From Bradyrhizobium campsiandrae (GTDB taxonomy: Bacteria > Pseudomonadota > Alphaproteobacteria > Rhizobiales > Xanthobacteraceae): a stretch of DNA of 64,000 nucleotides. Location of the stretch: assembly GCF_014529705.1 (NCBI RefSeq), contig NZ_JAANIH010000017.1, positions 80,658 through 144,657 on the forward strand, given 5' to 3'. The notes below the pieces were generated by a model. The model was not told where the DNA came from. It did not search any database and saw only the letters and a list, made by a program, of their open reading frames with translations. Made by a program: the position numbers and the translations under genes. Shown piece by piece: positions 43,457 to 52,464 of this stretch; within the stretch, counting starts at the first letter, position 1; each line of letters opens with the position of its first letter.

Positions 43457-44227
43457 ATGGTCTGGGATCCGCAGCAATATCTGAAATTCTCCGGCCATCG
43501 GCTCCGGCCCGCCGTCGACCTTTTGATGCGCATTCCCGATATCGGCCCGCGCACGGTCGCTGACCTCGGCGCCGGCGCGGGCAACGTGACAAAACTGATC
43601 AAGGAGCGCTGGCCGTCCGCTGCGGTCACGGGCATCGAGGGCTCGGCGGAGATGGTTGCTGCGGGGCGCAAGGCCGCGCCTGACGTGGAATGGTCGCATG
43701 AAGACCTCGGCCATTGGCATCCCGCCAAGCAATTCGATGTCATCTATTCCAATGCCGCACTGCACTGGCTGCCCAATCATGCGGCACTCTTTCCGACGGT
43801 GATGGAGAAAGTCGCGCCCGGCGGCATGCTCGCGGTGCAGATGCCGCGCAACTTCCTGGCGCCCTCGCATGTCCTGATCGGCGAGACCGCGCTGAACGGA
43901 CCGTGGCGATCCAAGGTCGAGCACCTCGTCACGCCGCCGCCGGTCGAGGGGCCGGCCTTCTACCACGATGTGCTCGCGCCGCTATCGCAAAACATCGATA
44001 TCTGGGAGACCGAATACCTTCAGGTGCTCGAGGGCGAAAATCCCGTGAAGGAATGGACCAAGGGGACCTGGCTGACACGGTATCTCGACGTGCTCGAGGG
44101 CAACGAAAAGGCTGCCTTCGAAGCGGCCTATGGGGAGCGCGTCGCCAAGGCCTATCCGAAGAACGCGGCGGGCCAGACGCTGTTCCCGTTCCGGCGGTTG
44201 TTCATCGTTGCCCAGCGCAAGGGCTGA
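43457..44227 (+). CDS. tam: Trans-aconitate 2-methyltransferase
   Basis: 256 residues from ATG 43457. It begins MVWDPQQYLKF, the usual Tam N-terminus, then has the SAM-binding VADLGAGAGNVTKLI and the later NAALHWLPNH and FPFRRLFIVA segments typical of the family. It transfers a methyl group from S-adenosylmethionine to trans-aconitate, a spontaneous by-product that inhibits the citric acid cycle. It is cytoplasmic and single-standing, divergent from the SDR gene. Confidence 0.9.
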   Translation: MVWDPQQYLKFSGHRLRPAVDLLMRIPDIGPRTVADLGAGAGNVTKLIKERWPSAAVTGIEGSAEMVAAGRKAAPDVEWSHEDLGHWHPAKQFDVIYSNAALHWLPNHAALFPTVMEKVAPGGMLAVQMPRNFLAPSHVLIGETALNGPWRSKVEHLVTPPPVEGPAFYHDVLAPLSQNIDIWETEYLQVLEGENPVKEWTKGTWLTRYLDVLEGNEKAAFEAAYGERVAKAYPKNAAGQTLFPFRRLFIVAQRKG

Positions 44228-44321
44228 CAAGGGTTAACGCCCGCGGCGATGCGACATAAGCGCTCGCTTCCTTAGGCCGGAGCCGGCGCCGGGTTGCGCA
44301 TGCGACCGCTGCCAAGATAGC

Positions 44322-44349
44322 TTCGCTGCGGCATCGTTTCGCTGCGGCA
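44322..44349 (+). repeat. Short direct repeat upstream of the TRAP operon
   Basis: TTCGCTGCGGCA occurs at 44322-44333 and again at 44338-44349, spaced by 16 bases. It lies about 100 bases before dctP, where a regulator could bind, but it might be chance. The rest of this 223-base gap shows only a GGGAGG ribosome site just before dctP. Confidence 0.35.
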
Positions 44350-44450
44350 AATTGGGCTTAGGTCTAGTTGTTCGGGGTTCGGTTTGCTGCCACTACTGAC
44401 CGGCAAAACAAAAAAGAACCCGGTTTTCGGGGGTGTTGGGGAGGTCCTTC

Positions 44451-45452
44451 ATGGGCAAACTGCTCTTCGCGGTCGCAGCGGCCGCGCTCGCTTTGGCTCC
44501 TGTGGTCGCGGAGGCCCAAAGCCCTATCGTCGTCAAGTTCAGCCACGTCGTCGCCAACGATACCCCGAAGGGCAAGGGCGCGCTCAAGTTCAAGGAACTC
44601 GCCGAGAAGTACACCGACGGCAAGGTCAAGATCGAGGTCTATCCGAACTCCTCGCTCTACAAGGACAAGGAGGAGATCGAGGCGCTGCAGCTCGGCTCGG
44701 TGCAGATGCTCGCGCCCTCGACCGCGAAGTTCGCCCCGCTCGGCATCAAGGAATTCGAAGCGCTCGACCTGCCCTGGCTGTTCAAGGACGACGCGACCTA
44801 TTCCGCTGCGATGAAGGGCACGGTCGGCAAATGGCTGTTCCAGAAGCTCGAGGCCAAGGGCATCACCGGGCTCGCTTATTGGGACAACGGCTTCCACATG
44901 GTGTCCTCGAATCGCCCGCTGATGAAGCCGGAGGATTTCAAGGGCCTGAAATTCCGCATCTCCGGATCGAAGGTCGCCGACCAGTATTTCCGCCTGCTCG
45001 GTTCGATCCCGCAGATCATGGCCTTCTCGGAAGTCTACCAGGCGCTGCAGACCGGCGTGGTCGACGGCTGCGAAAACACGGCGTCGAATTACCTGACGCA
45101 GAAGTTCTACGAGGTGCAGAAGGACATCACCGTGTCCTATCACGCGCATCTGCAATACGCCGTCATCGTCAATTCGAAATTCTGGTCAGGCCTGCCGCCC
45201 GAGATCCGCGCCCAGCTCGAGAAGGCGATGGCGGAGGCGACCGATTACACCAACCAGATCGCGCATCAGGAGAACGAGGACGCGCTGGCCGAGATCAAGA
45301 AGGCGGGCAAGACCACGCTGCATTATCTGAGCGACGACGACCGCAAGGCGTGGCAGGAGGCGATGCGGCCGACTTATACCTGGGCCAAGGGCCGGGTCGG
45401 GCAGGAGGTGCTCGATCTCGTCGCCAGGGAACTCGACGTCAAGATGAACTGA
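44451..45452 (+). CDS. dctP: TRAP transporter solute-binding protein (DctP)
   Basis: 333 residues from ATG 44451, with GGGAGG 6 bases upstream. A cleavable signal peptide (GKLLFAVAAAALALAPVVAEA) precedes the DctP fold (VVKFSHVVANDTPKGKGA, LKFRISGSKVADQYFRLLGS, with the conserved substrate-carboxylate Arg region). It binds a C4-dicarboxylate or related organic acid in the periplasm and gives it to the fused permease downstream. A hairpin lies between the two genes. Confidence 0.92.
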   Translation: MGKLLFAVAAAALALAPVVAEAQSPIVVKFSHVVANDTPKGKGALKFKELAEKYTDGKVKIEVYPNSSLYKDKEEIEALQLGSVQMLAPSTAKFAPLGIKEFEALDLPWLFKDDATYSAAMKGTVGKWLFQKLEAKGITGLAYWDNGFHMVSSNRPLMKPEDFKGLKFRISGSKVADQYFRLLGSIPQIMAFSEVYQALQTGVVDGCENTASNYLTQKFYEVQKDITVSYHAHLQYAVIVNSKFWSGLPPEIRAQLEKAMAEATDYTNQIAHQENEDALAEIKKAGKTTLHYLSDDDRKAWQEAMRPTYTWAKGRVGQEVLDLVARELDVKMN

Positions 45453-45478
45453 CGTATTGTCCGGCAGAACAAGACCAA

Positions 45479-45510
45479 CGGTCGGGAGTGCAGGCACTCC
45501 CGACCGTTTC
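45479..45510 (+). terminator. Intercistronic terminator/attenuator hairpin in TRAP operon
   Basis: A perfect 13-bp stem (CGGTCGGGAGTGC at 45479-45491 with its complement at 45494-45506), with only two unpaired bases at its tip (in practice a 4-6-base loop), is followed by TTTC. It probably stops part of the transcripts after dctP, giving more binding protein than permease. Confidence 0.7.
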
Positions 45511-45532
45511 GCATCGATAGGGGGACTTCGAT

Positions 45533-47581
45533 TTGCTTCGCGTGCTCAACCAGCTGCTCAATCATCTCGAAGAATGGTTGATCGCGACGCTCATTGCGGC
45601 TGCAACCGGACTGATCTTCATTGCCGTCGTGCACCGTTACGGTGCGGGCGAATCGATCAACCTGTCGCGATGGGCCACCGCGCACGGGATGAATTGGCTC
45701 GCATCGGCGTCGATGGCGGTGTTCACCTTCCTGTCCGAGCTCGATCTGTCCTGGGCGCAGGAACTCTGCATCTACATGTTCATATGGATGGCGAAGTTCG
45801 GCGCGGCTTATGGCGTGCGCACCGGCATCCATGTCGGCGTCGACCTGCTCGTCAACCGCCTGCCCGAGCATTCGCGCAAGCACGTCATCCTGTTCTCGCT
45901 GCTGTGCGGCGCGCTGTTCACCGGCATGATCGCCGCCTTCGGCGCCTCCTTCGTGCGCGAGATGTTCCACACCGGCCAGCAGTCCAACGATCTGGAAGCG
46001 CCGATGTGGTTCGTTTATCTCGCGATCCCGCTCGGCTCGGGCCTGATGTGCTTCCGCTTCCTGCAGGTCTCCTGGTTTTACTACTGGACCGGCGAGCTGC
46101 CGCACCATGACGAGACCCATGTCGAGGGCGTCGAGGCGGACGTGTCGCCGGCGCTGCACCCGCAGCCGGCCGGCGCCGCCACCAAGGCCGCCACGCGAAA
46201 AGTCTCACCGCTCGGCGTGATCCTGATCCTGGCGCCGATCCTGATCTTCGCGCTGTGCCTCGGCGAAAAAACCGGCTTCATCGTGCTGCCGCACTGGATG
46301 CGCGCCTTCACCGTGTTCGCGCTTCTGATCGCGCTGATGCTGACCGGCATTCCGGTTTCGATCGCGCTCGGCCTCACCGTGATGACGTTCCTGTTCACGC
46401 TCACGGCCGTGCCGATCGAAGCCGTCTCGATGAAGCTCTTCACCGGCATCGAGGGCTTCGAGATCATGGCGATCCCGTTCTTCATCCTCGCCGGCAATTT
46501 CCTCACCCATGGCGGCGTCGCCCGGCGCATGATCAACTTCGCGACCTCGCTGATCGGTCATTGGCACGGCGGCCTCGGCCTTGCCGGCATCGTCGCCTGC
46601 GCGATGTTCGCACTGGTCTGCGGCTCGAGCGTCGCGACCGTGGCCGCGATCGGCGCCATCGTGCTGCCGGAGATGGTCCGCCACGGCTATCCGATGCGCT
46701 TCGGCGCCGGCATCATCACCGTTGCCGGCTCGCTCGGCATCCTGATGCTGCCGTCGATCCCGAAGATCGTCTACGCGGTGTCGACCAACACCTCGATCGG
46801 TGCCCTGTTCGTCGCCGGCCTGCTGCCCGGCATCCTCCTGACGACGATGCTCTGCATCGTCACCTGGTGGCTCGCGCGCAATCGCGATTATCCGCGGCTG
46901 AAGAAGGCGACCTGGGCAGAGACCGTCCGCACCTTCCGCGAAAGCATCTGGGGCCTGATGCTGGTCGTCATCATCATCGGCGGCATCTATAGCGGCCTGT
47001 TCACGGCGACCGAAGCCGCGGCGATGGCTGCGGTCTATTCCTTCATCATCGCGGTGTTCGTCTACAAGGCCATCAGAATCGTCGACGTGCCCCGCGTGCT
47101 GCTGCGCGCCGCCAACACCAGCGCGATGCTGCTCTACATCGTCACCAACGCGGTGCTGTTCTCCTTCGTGCTCTCCAACGAGAACCTGCCGGCGACGCTG
47201 GCCGACTGGATTGCGGCGCAGAATCTCGGCTGGGTCGGCTTCCTGCTCGTCGTCAACGTGCTGCTGCTGCTCGCCGGCAATTTCATGGAGCCGAACTCGA
47301 TCATCCTGATCATGGCGCCGATCCTGGCACCCGCAGCCAAGAAGCTCGGCATCGACCTCGTCCATTTCGGCATCGTCATGGACGTCAACATGGAGGTCGG
47401 CCTCTGCCATCCGCCCGTCGGATTGAACCTCTACGTCGCCTCGATGATCGCGCGCATGCGCATCACCGACCTCGCCGTGGCGGTGATGCCATGGCTGCTC
47501 ACCATGCTCGGATTCCTCGTCATCGTGACCTATTGGCCCGATCTCACGCTGTGGCTGCCGCGCGTGCTGGGGATGCATTGA
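45533..47581 (+). CDS. TRAP transporter fused small and large permease (DctQM)
   Basis: 682 residues from a TTG with GGGGGA about 7 bases upstream. The first 200 residues are a DctQ-type four-helix small subunit. A Pro/Ala-rich hydrophilic linker (about 205-225) leads to the DctM-type part with a dozen helices (e.g. ALMLTGIPVSIALGLT, ASSVATVAAIGA-like SSVATVAAIGAIVLPEM, MDVNMEVGLCHPPVG). Fused QM permeases are common. It uses the sodium or proton gradient to import the organic acid bound by DctP. It is the last gene of the operon. Confidence 0.92.
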   Translation: MLRVLNQLLNHLEEWLIATLIAAATGLIFIAVVHRYGAGESINLSRWATAHGMNWLASASMAVFTFLSELDLSWAQELCIYMFIWMAKFGAAYGVRTGIHVGVDLLVNRLPEHSRKHVILFSLLCGALFTGMIAAFGASFVREMFHTGQQSNDLEAPMWFVYLAIPLGSGLMCFRFLQVSWFYYWTGELPHHDETHVEGVEADVSPALHPQPAGAATKAATRKVSPLGVILILAPILIFALCLGEKTGFIVLPHWMRAFTVFALLIALMLTGIPVSIALGLTVMTFLFTLTAVPIEAVSMKLFTGIEGFEIMAIPFFILAGNFLTHGGVARRMINFATSLIGHWHGGLGLAGIVACAMFALVCGSSVATVAAIGAIVLPEMVRHGYPMRFGAGIITVAGSLGILMLPSIPKIVYAVSTNTSIGALFVAGLLPGILLTTMLCIVTWWLARNRDYPRLKKATWAETVRTFRESIWGLMLVVIIIGGIYSGLFTATEAAAMAAVYSFIIAVFVYKAIRIVDVPRVLLRAANTSAMLLYIVTNAVLFSFVLSNENLPATLADWIAAQNLGWVGFLLVVNVLLLLAGNFMEPNSIILIMAPILAPAAKKLGIDLVHFGIVMDVNMEVGLCHPPVGLNLYVASMIARMRITDLAVAVMPWLLTMLGFLVIVTYWPDLTLWLPRVLGMH

Positions 47582-47599
47582 GTGCAGCGCAGACGGTGC

Positions 47600-47683
47600 G
47601 TAGCCCGGATGGAGCGCAAGCGTAATCCGGGTCTTCCACACGGATGGACCTCCCCGGATTGCGCTTCGCTCCATCCGGGCTAC
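47600..47683. repeat. Dispersed palindromic repeat (GTAGCCCGGATGGAGC type)
   Basis: Arms GTAGCCCGGATGGAGCG and its near-complement ending CCATCCGGGCTAC bracket paired AATCCGGG/CCCCGGATT inner arms. It sits directly behind the TRAP operon. A known abundant element in Bradyrhizobium from memory. Confidence 0.75.
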
Positions 47684-47701
47684 AGGTCAGAGTACATGGC
47701 T

Positions 47702-47724
47702 AACGCGCGGTAAACCCGCGCGTT
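47702..47724 (+). terminator. Hairpin after the TRAP operon
   Basis: A perfect 9-bp stem AACGCGCGG/CCGCGCGTT with a 5-base loop, not followed by a U-tract. It could help end transcription from the TRAP operon or protect the end of its mRNA. Confidence 0.4.
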
Positions 47725-47797
47725 CAAATGCCGTCGCCGTGCAGCGCAGGCATTTTACGCATGTGCGGTACGACCATGCCAGCGGATAGGGGCTGGC

Positions 47798-48955
47798 ATG
47801 TTGTTCAACAGAATGGAAACCGGACGGGCGTCGATCTCCGATGCCGTCTATCTGGAAGTCATCACCGGCCTTCATGGCACGACGATGCCCAACATCCTTG
47901 CGGCCGCTTGCCTTGCGATGGTTGGCGCCATCACGACCTACGAGACGGGCGATAGGGTGACAGCGGCCCTGACGGTCGCCGGGCTTGTGGTGGCCATTGT
48001 CCGCTTGTTCGAGGTTTTTGCATTCCGCCGCCGTCTTCCGCGCACGCCTCGACTCGGCCGGGCCGAGGCCGCACGCTGGGAGCGGCGCTACGTGGCCGGG
48101 ACCGTCGCGACGGCCCTCATTCTCGGCCTGTTCGCCGCGCGCAGCATCGTGCTGGGTGACGCGCTCTGCTGCGTGATGGCCGTCGGCATCGGCTTTGGCT
48201 TCGGCGCAGGCGTGGTGGCGCGCCTCGCGCTGCGCCCGGTCGCGGCGCTACTCGATCTGATCGCCATCGCCGCGCCCGCCGCGATCGTCACCTTGCTGCA
48301 GCCCGATCTGCGCCATGTCGGACTTGGTCTGCTCATCCTGATGTATGTGGTCGCGAGCTTCGAGATGGTGCGGCTGAGCTTCAACGCCTCGATCAACCAG
48401 ATCACGCTGAAGCGGCAATTCGAGCAGCTCGCGCGCATCGATCCGATGACGGGCGTTGCCAATCGCGCGGTGCTGGCGACGGACCTGCCGGCCATGCTCC
48501 AGGCCGGGACGATTGCGGTCCATACGCTCGATCTCGATCGCTTCAAGGAGGCGAATGATCGCTTCGGTCATCCGGTCGGTGACGCTCTGCTGAAGCAGGT
48601 CGCCGGGCGCCTCAGGGCGATCGCCGCGACCGACGACCTCCTGGTGCGGATGGGCGGAGACGAATTCGTCCTGGTCCAGCGCGCAGGGCTTGAGGCGGAA
48701 GCAATGGCACGGCGCATCGTGCAGTCGATCAGTGCGCCCTACGATGTCGATGGCGAGATCATCGAGCTCGGCGTGAGCATCGGCGTGGCCGTCGCGCCTG
48801 ACGACGGCCGCACCGCGGAGGCGTTGCTGTCGCGCTCCGACAAGGCGCTCTATCGTGCCAAGGAAAGCCGCGGCGGCTATGTGATGGCGCGGAATCTGCG
48901 GATGGTCGAGACGTCTGCAGCCGGCTCGCCTGCCGCCGAAGAACTGGCCGCGTAA
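47798..48955 (+). CDS. Membrane-bound diguanylate cyclase (GGDEF)
   Basis: 385 residues with about six N-terminal helices (residues 30-200, hydrophobic stretches such as IPNILAAACLAMVGAI-like, TVATALILGLFAA, VGLGLLILMYVVA) forming a MASE-type sensor, then a GGDEF domain with the active-site motif MGGDEFVLV at about residues 285-290. It makes cyclic di-GMP from two GTP. The usual RxxD inhibitory site five residues before is ATDD here, so product feedback through the I-site is probably missing. No EAL domain is fused. It stands alone. Confidence 0.88.
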   Translation: MLFNRMETGRASISDAVYLEVITGLHGTTMPNILAAACLAMVGAITTYETGDRVTAALTVAGLVVAIVRLFEVFAFRRRLPRTPRLGRAEAARWERRYVAGTVATALILGLFAARSIVLGDALCCVMAVGIGFGFGAGVVARLALRPVAALLDLIAIAAPAAIVTLLQPDLRHVGLGLLILMYVVASFEMVRLSFNASINQITLKRQFEQLARIDPMTGVANRAVLATDLPAMLQAGTIAVHTLDLDRFKEANDRFGHPVGDALLKQVAGRLRAIAATDDLLVRMGGDEFVLVQRAGLEAEAMARRIVQSISAPYDVDGEIIELGVSIGVAVAPDDGRTAEALLSRSDKALYRAKESRGGYVMARNLRMVETSAAGSPAAEELAA

Positions 48956-49025
48956 GCAGAGGTTGGAACCGCAATCGAGATGCGGTTAGATGCCTCCCCA
49001 GACAGACGAGCCGGGGAGGAGCCTG

Positions 49026-50954
49026 ATGACCAGCACCGAAGCTGCATTGACGCCGAAGGATGCAACGCCGTCCGTGATTGCCCGGCATCGGGCGATGCTG
49101 AATGCGCTGCCGTTTTCCGACAGACGGGATTTCGATGACGCCGCGCGCGGCTTCCTCGGCACGATCGAGCACGCCGAGATCGCGAGCCCGCAAGGGCGAA
49201 CGGTCTGGAGCCTGAAGCCTTACGGCTTCCTGTCCGCGGAGGAGGCGCCGCCGACGGTCAATCCCAGCCTGTGGCGGCAGTCGCGGCTCAACATGCAGCA
49301 CGGCCTGTTCGAGGTGGTGCCTGGTGTCTACCAGGTGCGCGGGCTCGACATTGCCAACATGACGCTGATCGAGGGCGACAGTGGTGTCATCGTGGTCGAC
49401 ACCCTGACCTCGATCGAAGGCGCGCGCACCGCGCTCGATCTCTACTTCAAGCACCGCGGGTTGAAGCCGGTCGCGGCCGTGATCTTCACCCACACCCACA
49501 CCGATCACTGGGGCGGCGCGCGCGGCGTGCTGGAGGAGGATGCGCTGGCGACCGTGCCGATCATCGCACCCCACCTGTTCATGGAGCACGCCGTCTCCGA
49601 GAACATCATTGCAGGACCGGCGATGCTGCGCCGGGCACAGTATCAGTTCGGACCCTTCCTCACCAAGGGGACGCGAGGGCAGGTCGATTGCGGCCTCGGC
49701 AAGACCATGGCGGCAGGCAGCGTCGCGCTGCTGCGCCCGACCGATCTGATCATGGCGACCGGCGACAAGCGCGTGATCGACGGCGTCGAATTCGAATTTC
49801 AGATGGCGCCGAACAGCGAAGCGCCGGCGGAGATGCACTTCTTCCTGCCGCGCTACAAGCTGTTGAACCTCGCCGAGAACTGCACGCATAATTTCCACAA
49901 TCTGCTGCCGTTCCGCGGCGCCGACGTGCGCGATGCGCTGGCCTGGTCGAAATATCTGGGAGAGGCCTTGCAGCTGTGGGGCGGCAAGGCGGAGGCGATG
50001 TGCGGTCAGCATCACTGGCCGGTGTGGGGGCGCGAGCGGATCGACACCATGATCCGCGAGCAGCGCGACCTCTACAAATTCGCCCATGACCAGACCATCC
50101 GCCTGATGAATCACGGCCTCACTGCGGCGGAGATCGCCGAGACGATCCAGCTGCCGAGGAGTCTCGAAGGCGCCTGGCACGGCCGCGGCTATTACGGCCA
50201 TATCCGCCATAACGTGAAGGCGATCTATCAGAAATATCTCGGCTGGTACGATGCCAATCCGGTCAATCTCGATCCGCTGCCCCCCGTCGCGTCGGGCAAG
50301 AAATATGTCGAGTACATGGGCGGGGCCGACGCGATCCTGGCACGCGCGCGAGCGGATTTTGACAAGGGCGAATTCCGCTTCGTGGCGCAGGCGCTCGGCC
50401 ATCTCGTCTTCGCCGAGCCGGACAATGCGGCGGCGCGCGCGCTGCTGGCCGATGCGTTGGAGCAGCTTGGTTACGCCGCCGAGAGCTCGACCTGGCGCAA
50501 CGCCTATCTGTTCGGCGCACAGGAGCTGCGCCAGGGCATGCCGAAGACACCGCCGCGCCCGCCGATGCCGCGCGAGACGCTGGCCGCGCTGCGCACCTCG
50601 CAGCTCTGGGACGTGCTCGGCATCCGCCTCAACGGGCCGAAGGCAGAGGGCAAGCACATCGTGCTCAACTGGAGCTTCTCGGACACCGGCGAGACGTTCG
50701 TGCTCAACCTGGAGAACTGCGCGCTGACCTATACCGAGGGTGTTCAGGCCGGACATGCCGACGCCAGCTTCACGCTGGCGCGCGCGACGCTCGACGAGGT
50801 GATCGCGAAACTGACGAGCTTTCCGGAGGCCGTCGCCGCCGGCAAGGTCAAGCTGTCAGGCAACCCCATGAAGCTCGCCGAGTTGATGGGCCTGATGGAC
50901 GAGTTTCCGCGAATGTTCGAGATCGTGGAGCCGAAGCGGATGGTGGTGGTGTAG
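49026..50954 (+). CDS. Alkyl/aryl sulfatase, SdsA1/BDS1 type
   Basis: 642 residues from ATG 49026 with GGGAGGAG just upstream. A metallo-beta-lactamase fold carries the zinc motif THTHTDHWGG (about residues 156-165) and the later CTHNFHN segment. A helical dimerisation part and a C-terminal SCP2-like domain (LRTSQLWDVLGIRL onwards) follow, as in the Pseudomonas SDS hydrolase SdsA1. It cleaves sulfate from alkyl sulfates, releasing sulfate and an alcohol. No signal peptide is visible, so it is probably cytoplasmic; many family members are exported. Confidence 0.9.
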   Translation: MTSTEAALTPKDATPSVIARHRAMLNALPFSDRRDFDDAARGFLGTIEHAEIASPQGRTVWSLKPYGFLSAEEAPPTVNPSLWRQSRLNMQHGLFEVVPGVYQVRGLDIANMTLIEGDSGVIVVDTLTSIEGARTALDLYFKHRGLKPVAAVIFTHTHTDHWGGARGVLEEDALATVPIIAPHLFMEHAVSENIIAGPAMLRRAQYQFGPFLTKGTRGQVDCGLGKTMAAGSVALLRPTDLIMATGDKRVIDGVEFEFQMAPNSEAPAEMHFFLPRYKLLNLAENCTHNFHNLLPFRGADVRDALAWSKYLGEALQLWGGKAEAMCGQHHWPVWGRERIDTMIREQRDLYKFAHDQTIRLMNHGLTAAEIAETIQLPRSLEGAWHGRGYYGHIRHNVKAIYQKYLGWYDANPVNLDPLPPVASGKKYVEYMGGADAILARARADFDKGEFRFVAQALGHLVFAEPDNAAARALLADALEQLGYAAESSTWRNAYLFGAQELRQGMPKTPPRPPMPRETLAALRTSQLWDVLGIRLNGPKAEGKHIVLNWSFSDTGETFVLNLENCALTYTEGVQAGHADASFTLARATLDEVIAKLTSFPEAVAAGKVKLSGNPMKLAELMGLMDEFPRMFEIVEPKRMVVV

Positions 50955-50959
50955 GGGCG

Positions 50960-51099
50960 CTCGTGCCCCGGACGCAGCGCAGCGCTTCTTCAGCGGTGCG
51001 CTGCAGAGCCGGGGCCCATGTTTCCGAGGTGTCCCCGCCGCATGGGTCCCGGCTCTGCGCAGCAACGCGAAGAGCGTTGCAGCGCGTCCGGGACACGAG
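50960..51099. repeat. Dispersed palindromic repeat (CTCGTGCCCCGGACGC type)
   Basis: Outer arms CTCGTGCCCCGGACGC and GCGTCCGGGACACGAG bracket inner TGCGCTGCAGAGCCGGGGCCCAT and its near-complement. It fills the gap between the convergent sulfatase and glycosyltransferase genes and may terminate both. A common type in Bradyrhizobium genomes as I remember it. Confidence 0.75.
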
Positions 51100-51115
51100 A
51101 GAGTGGGCGCCCCCC

Positions 51116-52186
51116 TTACTCCGCGCTGCTCACCAGCTTGATCCGCGGCGCGGTGGCTTCGGTCAGGCTGCGGTAGGCGGCGAGATAGTCGAGTGCCATC
51201 CGTCGCGCGGTGAAGCGCTTCTCGAACTGCTTGCGGATCGCGGTTCGATCGAGCTGGGCGAGGCGGTTCACAACGCCGGCGGCGCTGAGCACGTCCTCGA
51301 CGACGAAGCCGGTGAGCCCGTCGTCGATGATTTCAGGCACCGAGCCGCGGTTGAAGGCGACGACCGGCGTGCCGCAGGCCATGGCCTCGATCATCACGAG
51401 GCCAAACGGCTCCGGCCAGTCGATCGGCAGCAAGAGGCCGAGCGCACTGCTCAGGAAGTCGGACTTCTCATGGTCGCCGATCTCGCCGATGAAATCCACC
51501 AGCGGATTGTTCTCGATCATCGGCCTGATCAACTCGTCATAGTAATCCTGGTCGGCGCGATCGACCTTGGCCGCGATCTTCAGCGGAATGCCGCAATGGG
51601 TCGCGATCTTGATGGCACGGTCGACGCCCTTCTCCGGCGCGATGCGGCCGAGCACGGCGAGATATTCCTGGCGAGCCGGCTTCGGGGTCAGCAGATTTTC
51701 CGGCAGGCCGTGATGGATCGTCGTCACCCAATTCGCCTGCGGCACCGGACGCCGCTGCGCGTTCGAGATCGAGATGACAGGCATCTTGGAGAAGGTGTTG
51801 AAGACCGGCTGATGCTCCGGCAGATCGAGCCGGCCATGCAGCGTGGTCAGGAACGGCGTCGGCTGACGGTAGAACAGCGACCATGGATAGTAATCGAGAT
51901 GGAAGTGGAGGAAGTCGAATTCCTCGTCGTCACATTTCTGCCGCACCCGCTCCAGCAGCACCATATGCAGCGCATTGGGATCGCGCACCGAACCGTCGAG
52001 ACGAAGCGCCCGGGGCCATAGTGCATCCAGCTTCGCCGACGTCTGCGAGTCGCCGCTGGCGAATAGGGTCACGTCGTGGCCAAGGGCAACCAACTCCTCC
52101 GTCAGCCAATGCACCACCCGCTCGGTGCCGCCGTACAGCTTGGGTGGAACAGCCTCCGTCAACGGAGCTACCTGCGCGATGCGCAT
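51116..52186 (-). CDS. GT4-family glycosyltransferase
   Basis: 356 residues from ATG 52186, with AAGGAG about 9 bases upstream. The N-terminal GT-B domain has RIAQVAPLTEAVPPKLYGGTERVVHWL, and the C-terminal nucleotide-sugar domain has IAPEKGVDRAI and the EPFGLVMIEAMACGTPVVAF signature with the catalytic Glu pair. It transfers a sugar from a nucleotide-sugar donor; the acceptor is unknown. A GGAAC-N16-CGTT promoter upstream indicates control by the general-stress sigma factor EcfG. It is divergent from the ABC exporter and near the glucosidase, so stress-related glycan synthesis is plausible. Confidence 0.85.
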   Translation of the reverse strand: MRIAQVAPLTEAVPPKLYGGTERVVHWLTEELVALGHDVTLFASGDSQTSAKLDALWPRALRLDGSVRDPNALHMVLLERVRQKCDDEEFDFLHFHLDYYPWSLFYRQPTPFLTTLHGRLDLPEHQPVFNTFSKMPVISISNAQRRPVPQANWVTTIHHGLPENLLTPKPARQEYLAVLGRIAPEKGVDRAIKIATHCGIPLKIAAKVDRADQDYYDELIRPMIENNPLVDFIGEIGDHEKSDFLSSALGLLLPIDWPEPFGLVMIEAMACGTPVVAFNRGSVPEIIDDGLTGFVVEDVLSAAGVVNRLAQLDRTAIRKQFEKRFTARRMALDYLAAYRSLTEATAPRIKLVSSAE

Positions 52187-52260
52187 CTCACCATCTCCTT
52201 TGCGATCATATGAACGTTGAAACCCCCGCCGTGTCTGGGGCACCGGCATGCCAACAAGGG

Positions 52261-52285
52261 AACGTTCCCGCAGTTGCGAAGTTCC
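52261..52285 (-). promoter_or_regulatory. EcfG-type general-stress promoter
   Basis: Read on the minus strand, GGAAC (52285-52281) and CGTT (52264-52261) are separated by 16 bases, matching the alphaproteobacterial EcfG consensus GGAAC-N16/17-CGTT. Transcription would start near 52253 and give a leader of about 67 bases for the glycosyltransferase. The site overlaps a GGGAACGTTCCC palindrome. Confidence 0.65.
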
Positions 52286-52464
52286 TCTCACCAAACGTTA
52301 CTTATTCGACACATCGCGCGCATGTCTCGATGCTGCCATCTCCTCTTCGCAGATCGTCCGCATCTGCATGTCGTGATGACGTTGCCCGGGAACCGAGGCG
52401 AAGCGGTCGATGTTCAATCGACCAGTAAGAACAATTGAAATCATCACGACGGGGTCGATGTCAC

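Noticed and set aside
48759..50756. 665-codon open frame antisense to the alkylsulfatase
   Set aside because: Opposite strand encodes a complete sulfatase with zinc motif; the antisense frame has no family features.
52389..52414. Second EcfG-like promoter on the plus strand
   Set aside because: GGAAC-N17-TGTT has a mismatch in the -10 box; not strong enough to list as a feature.
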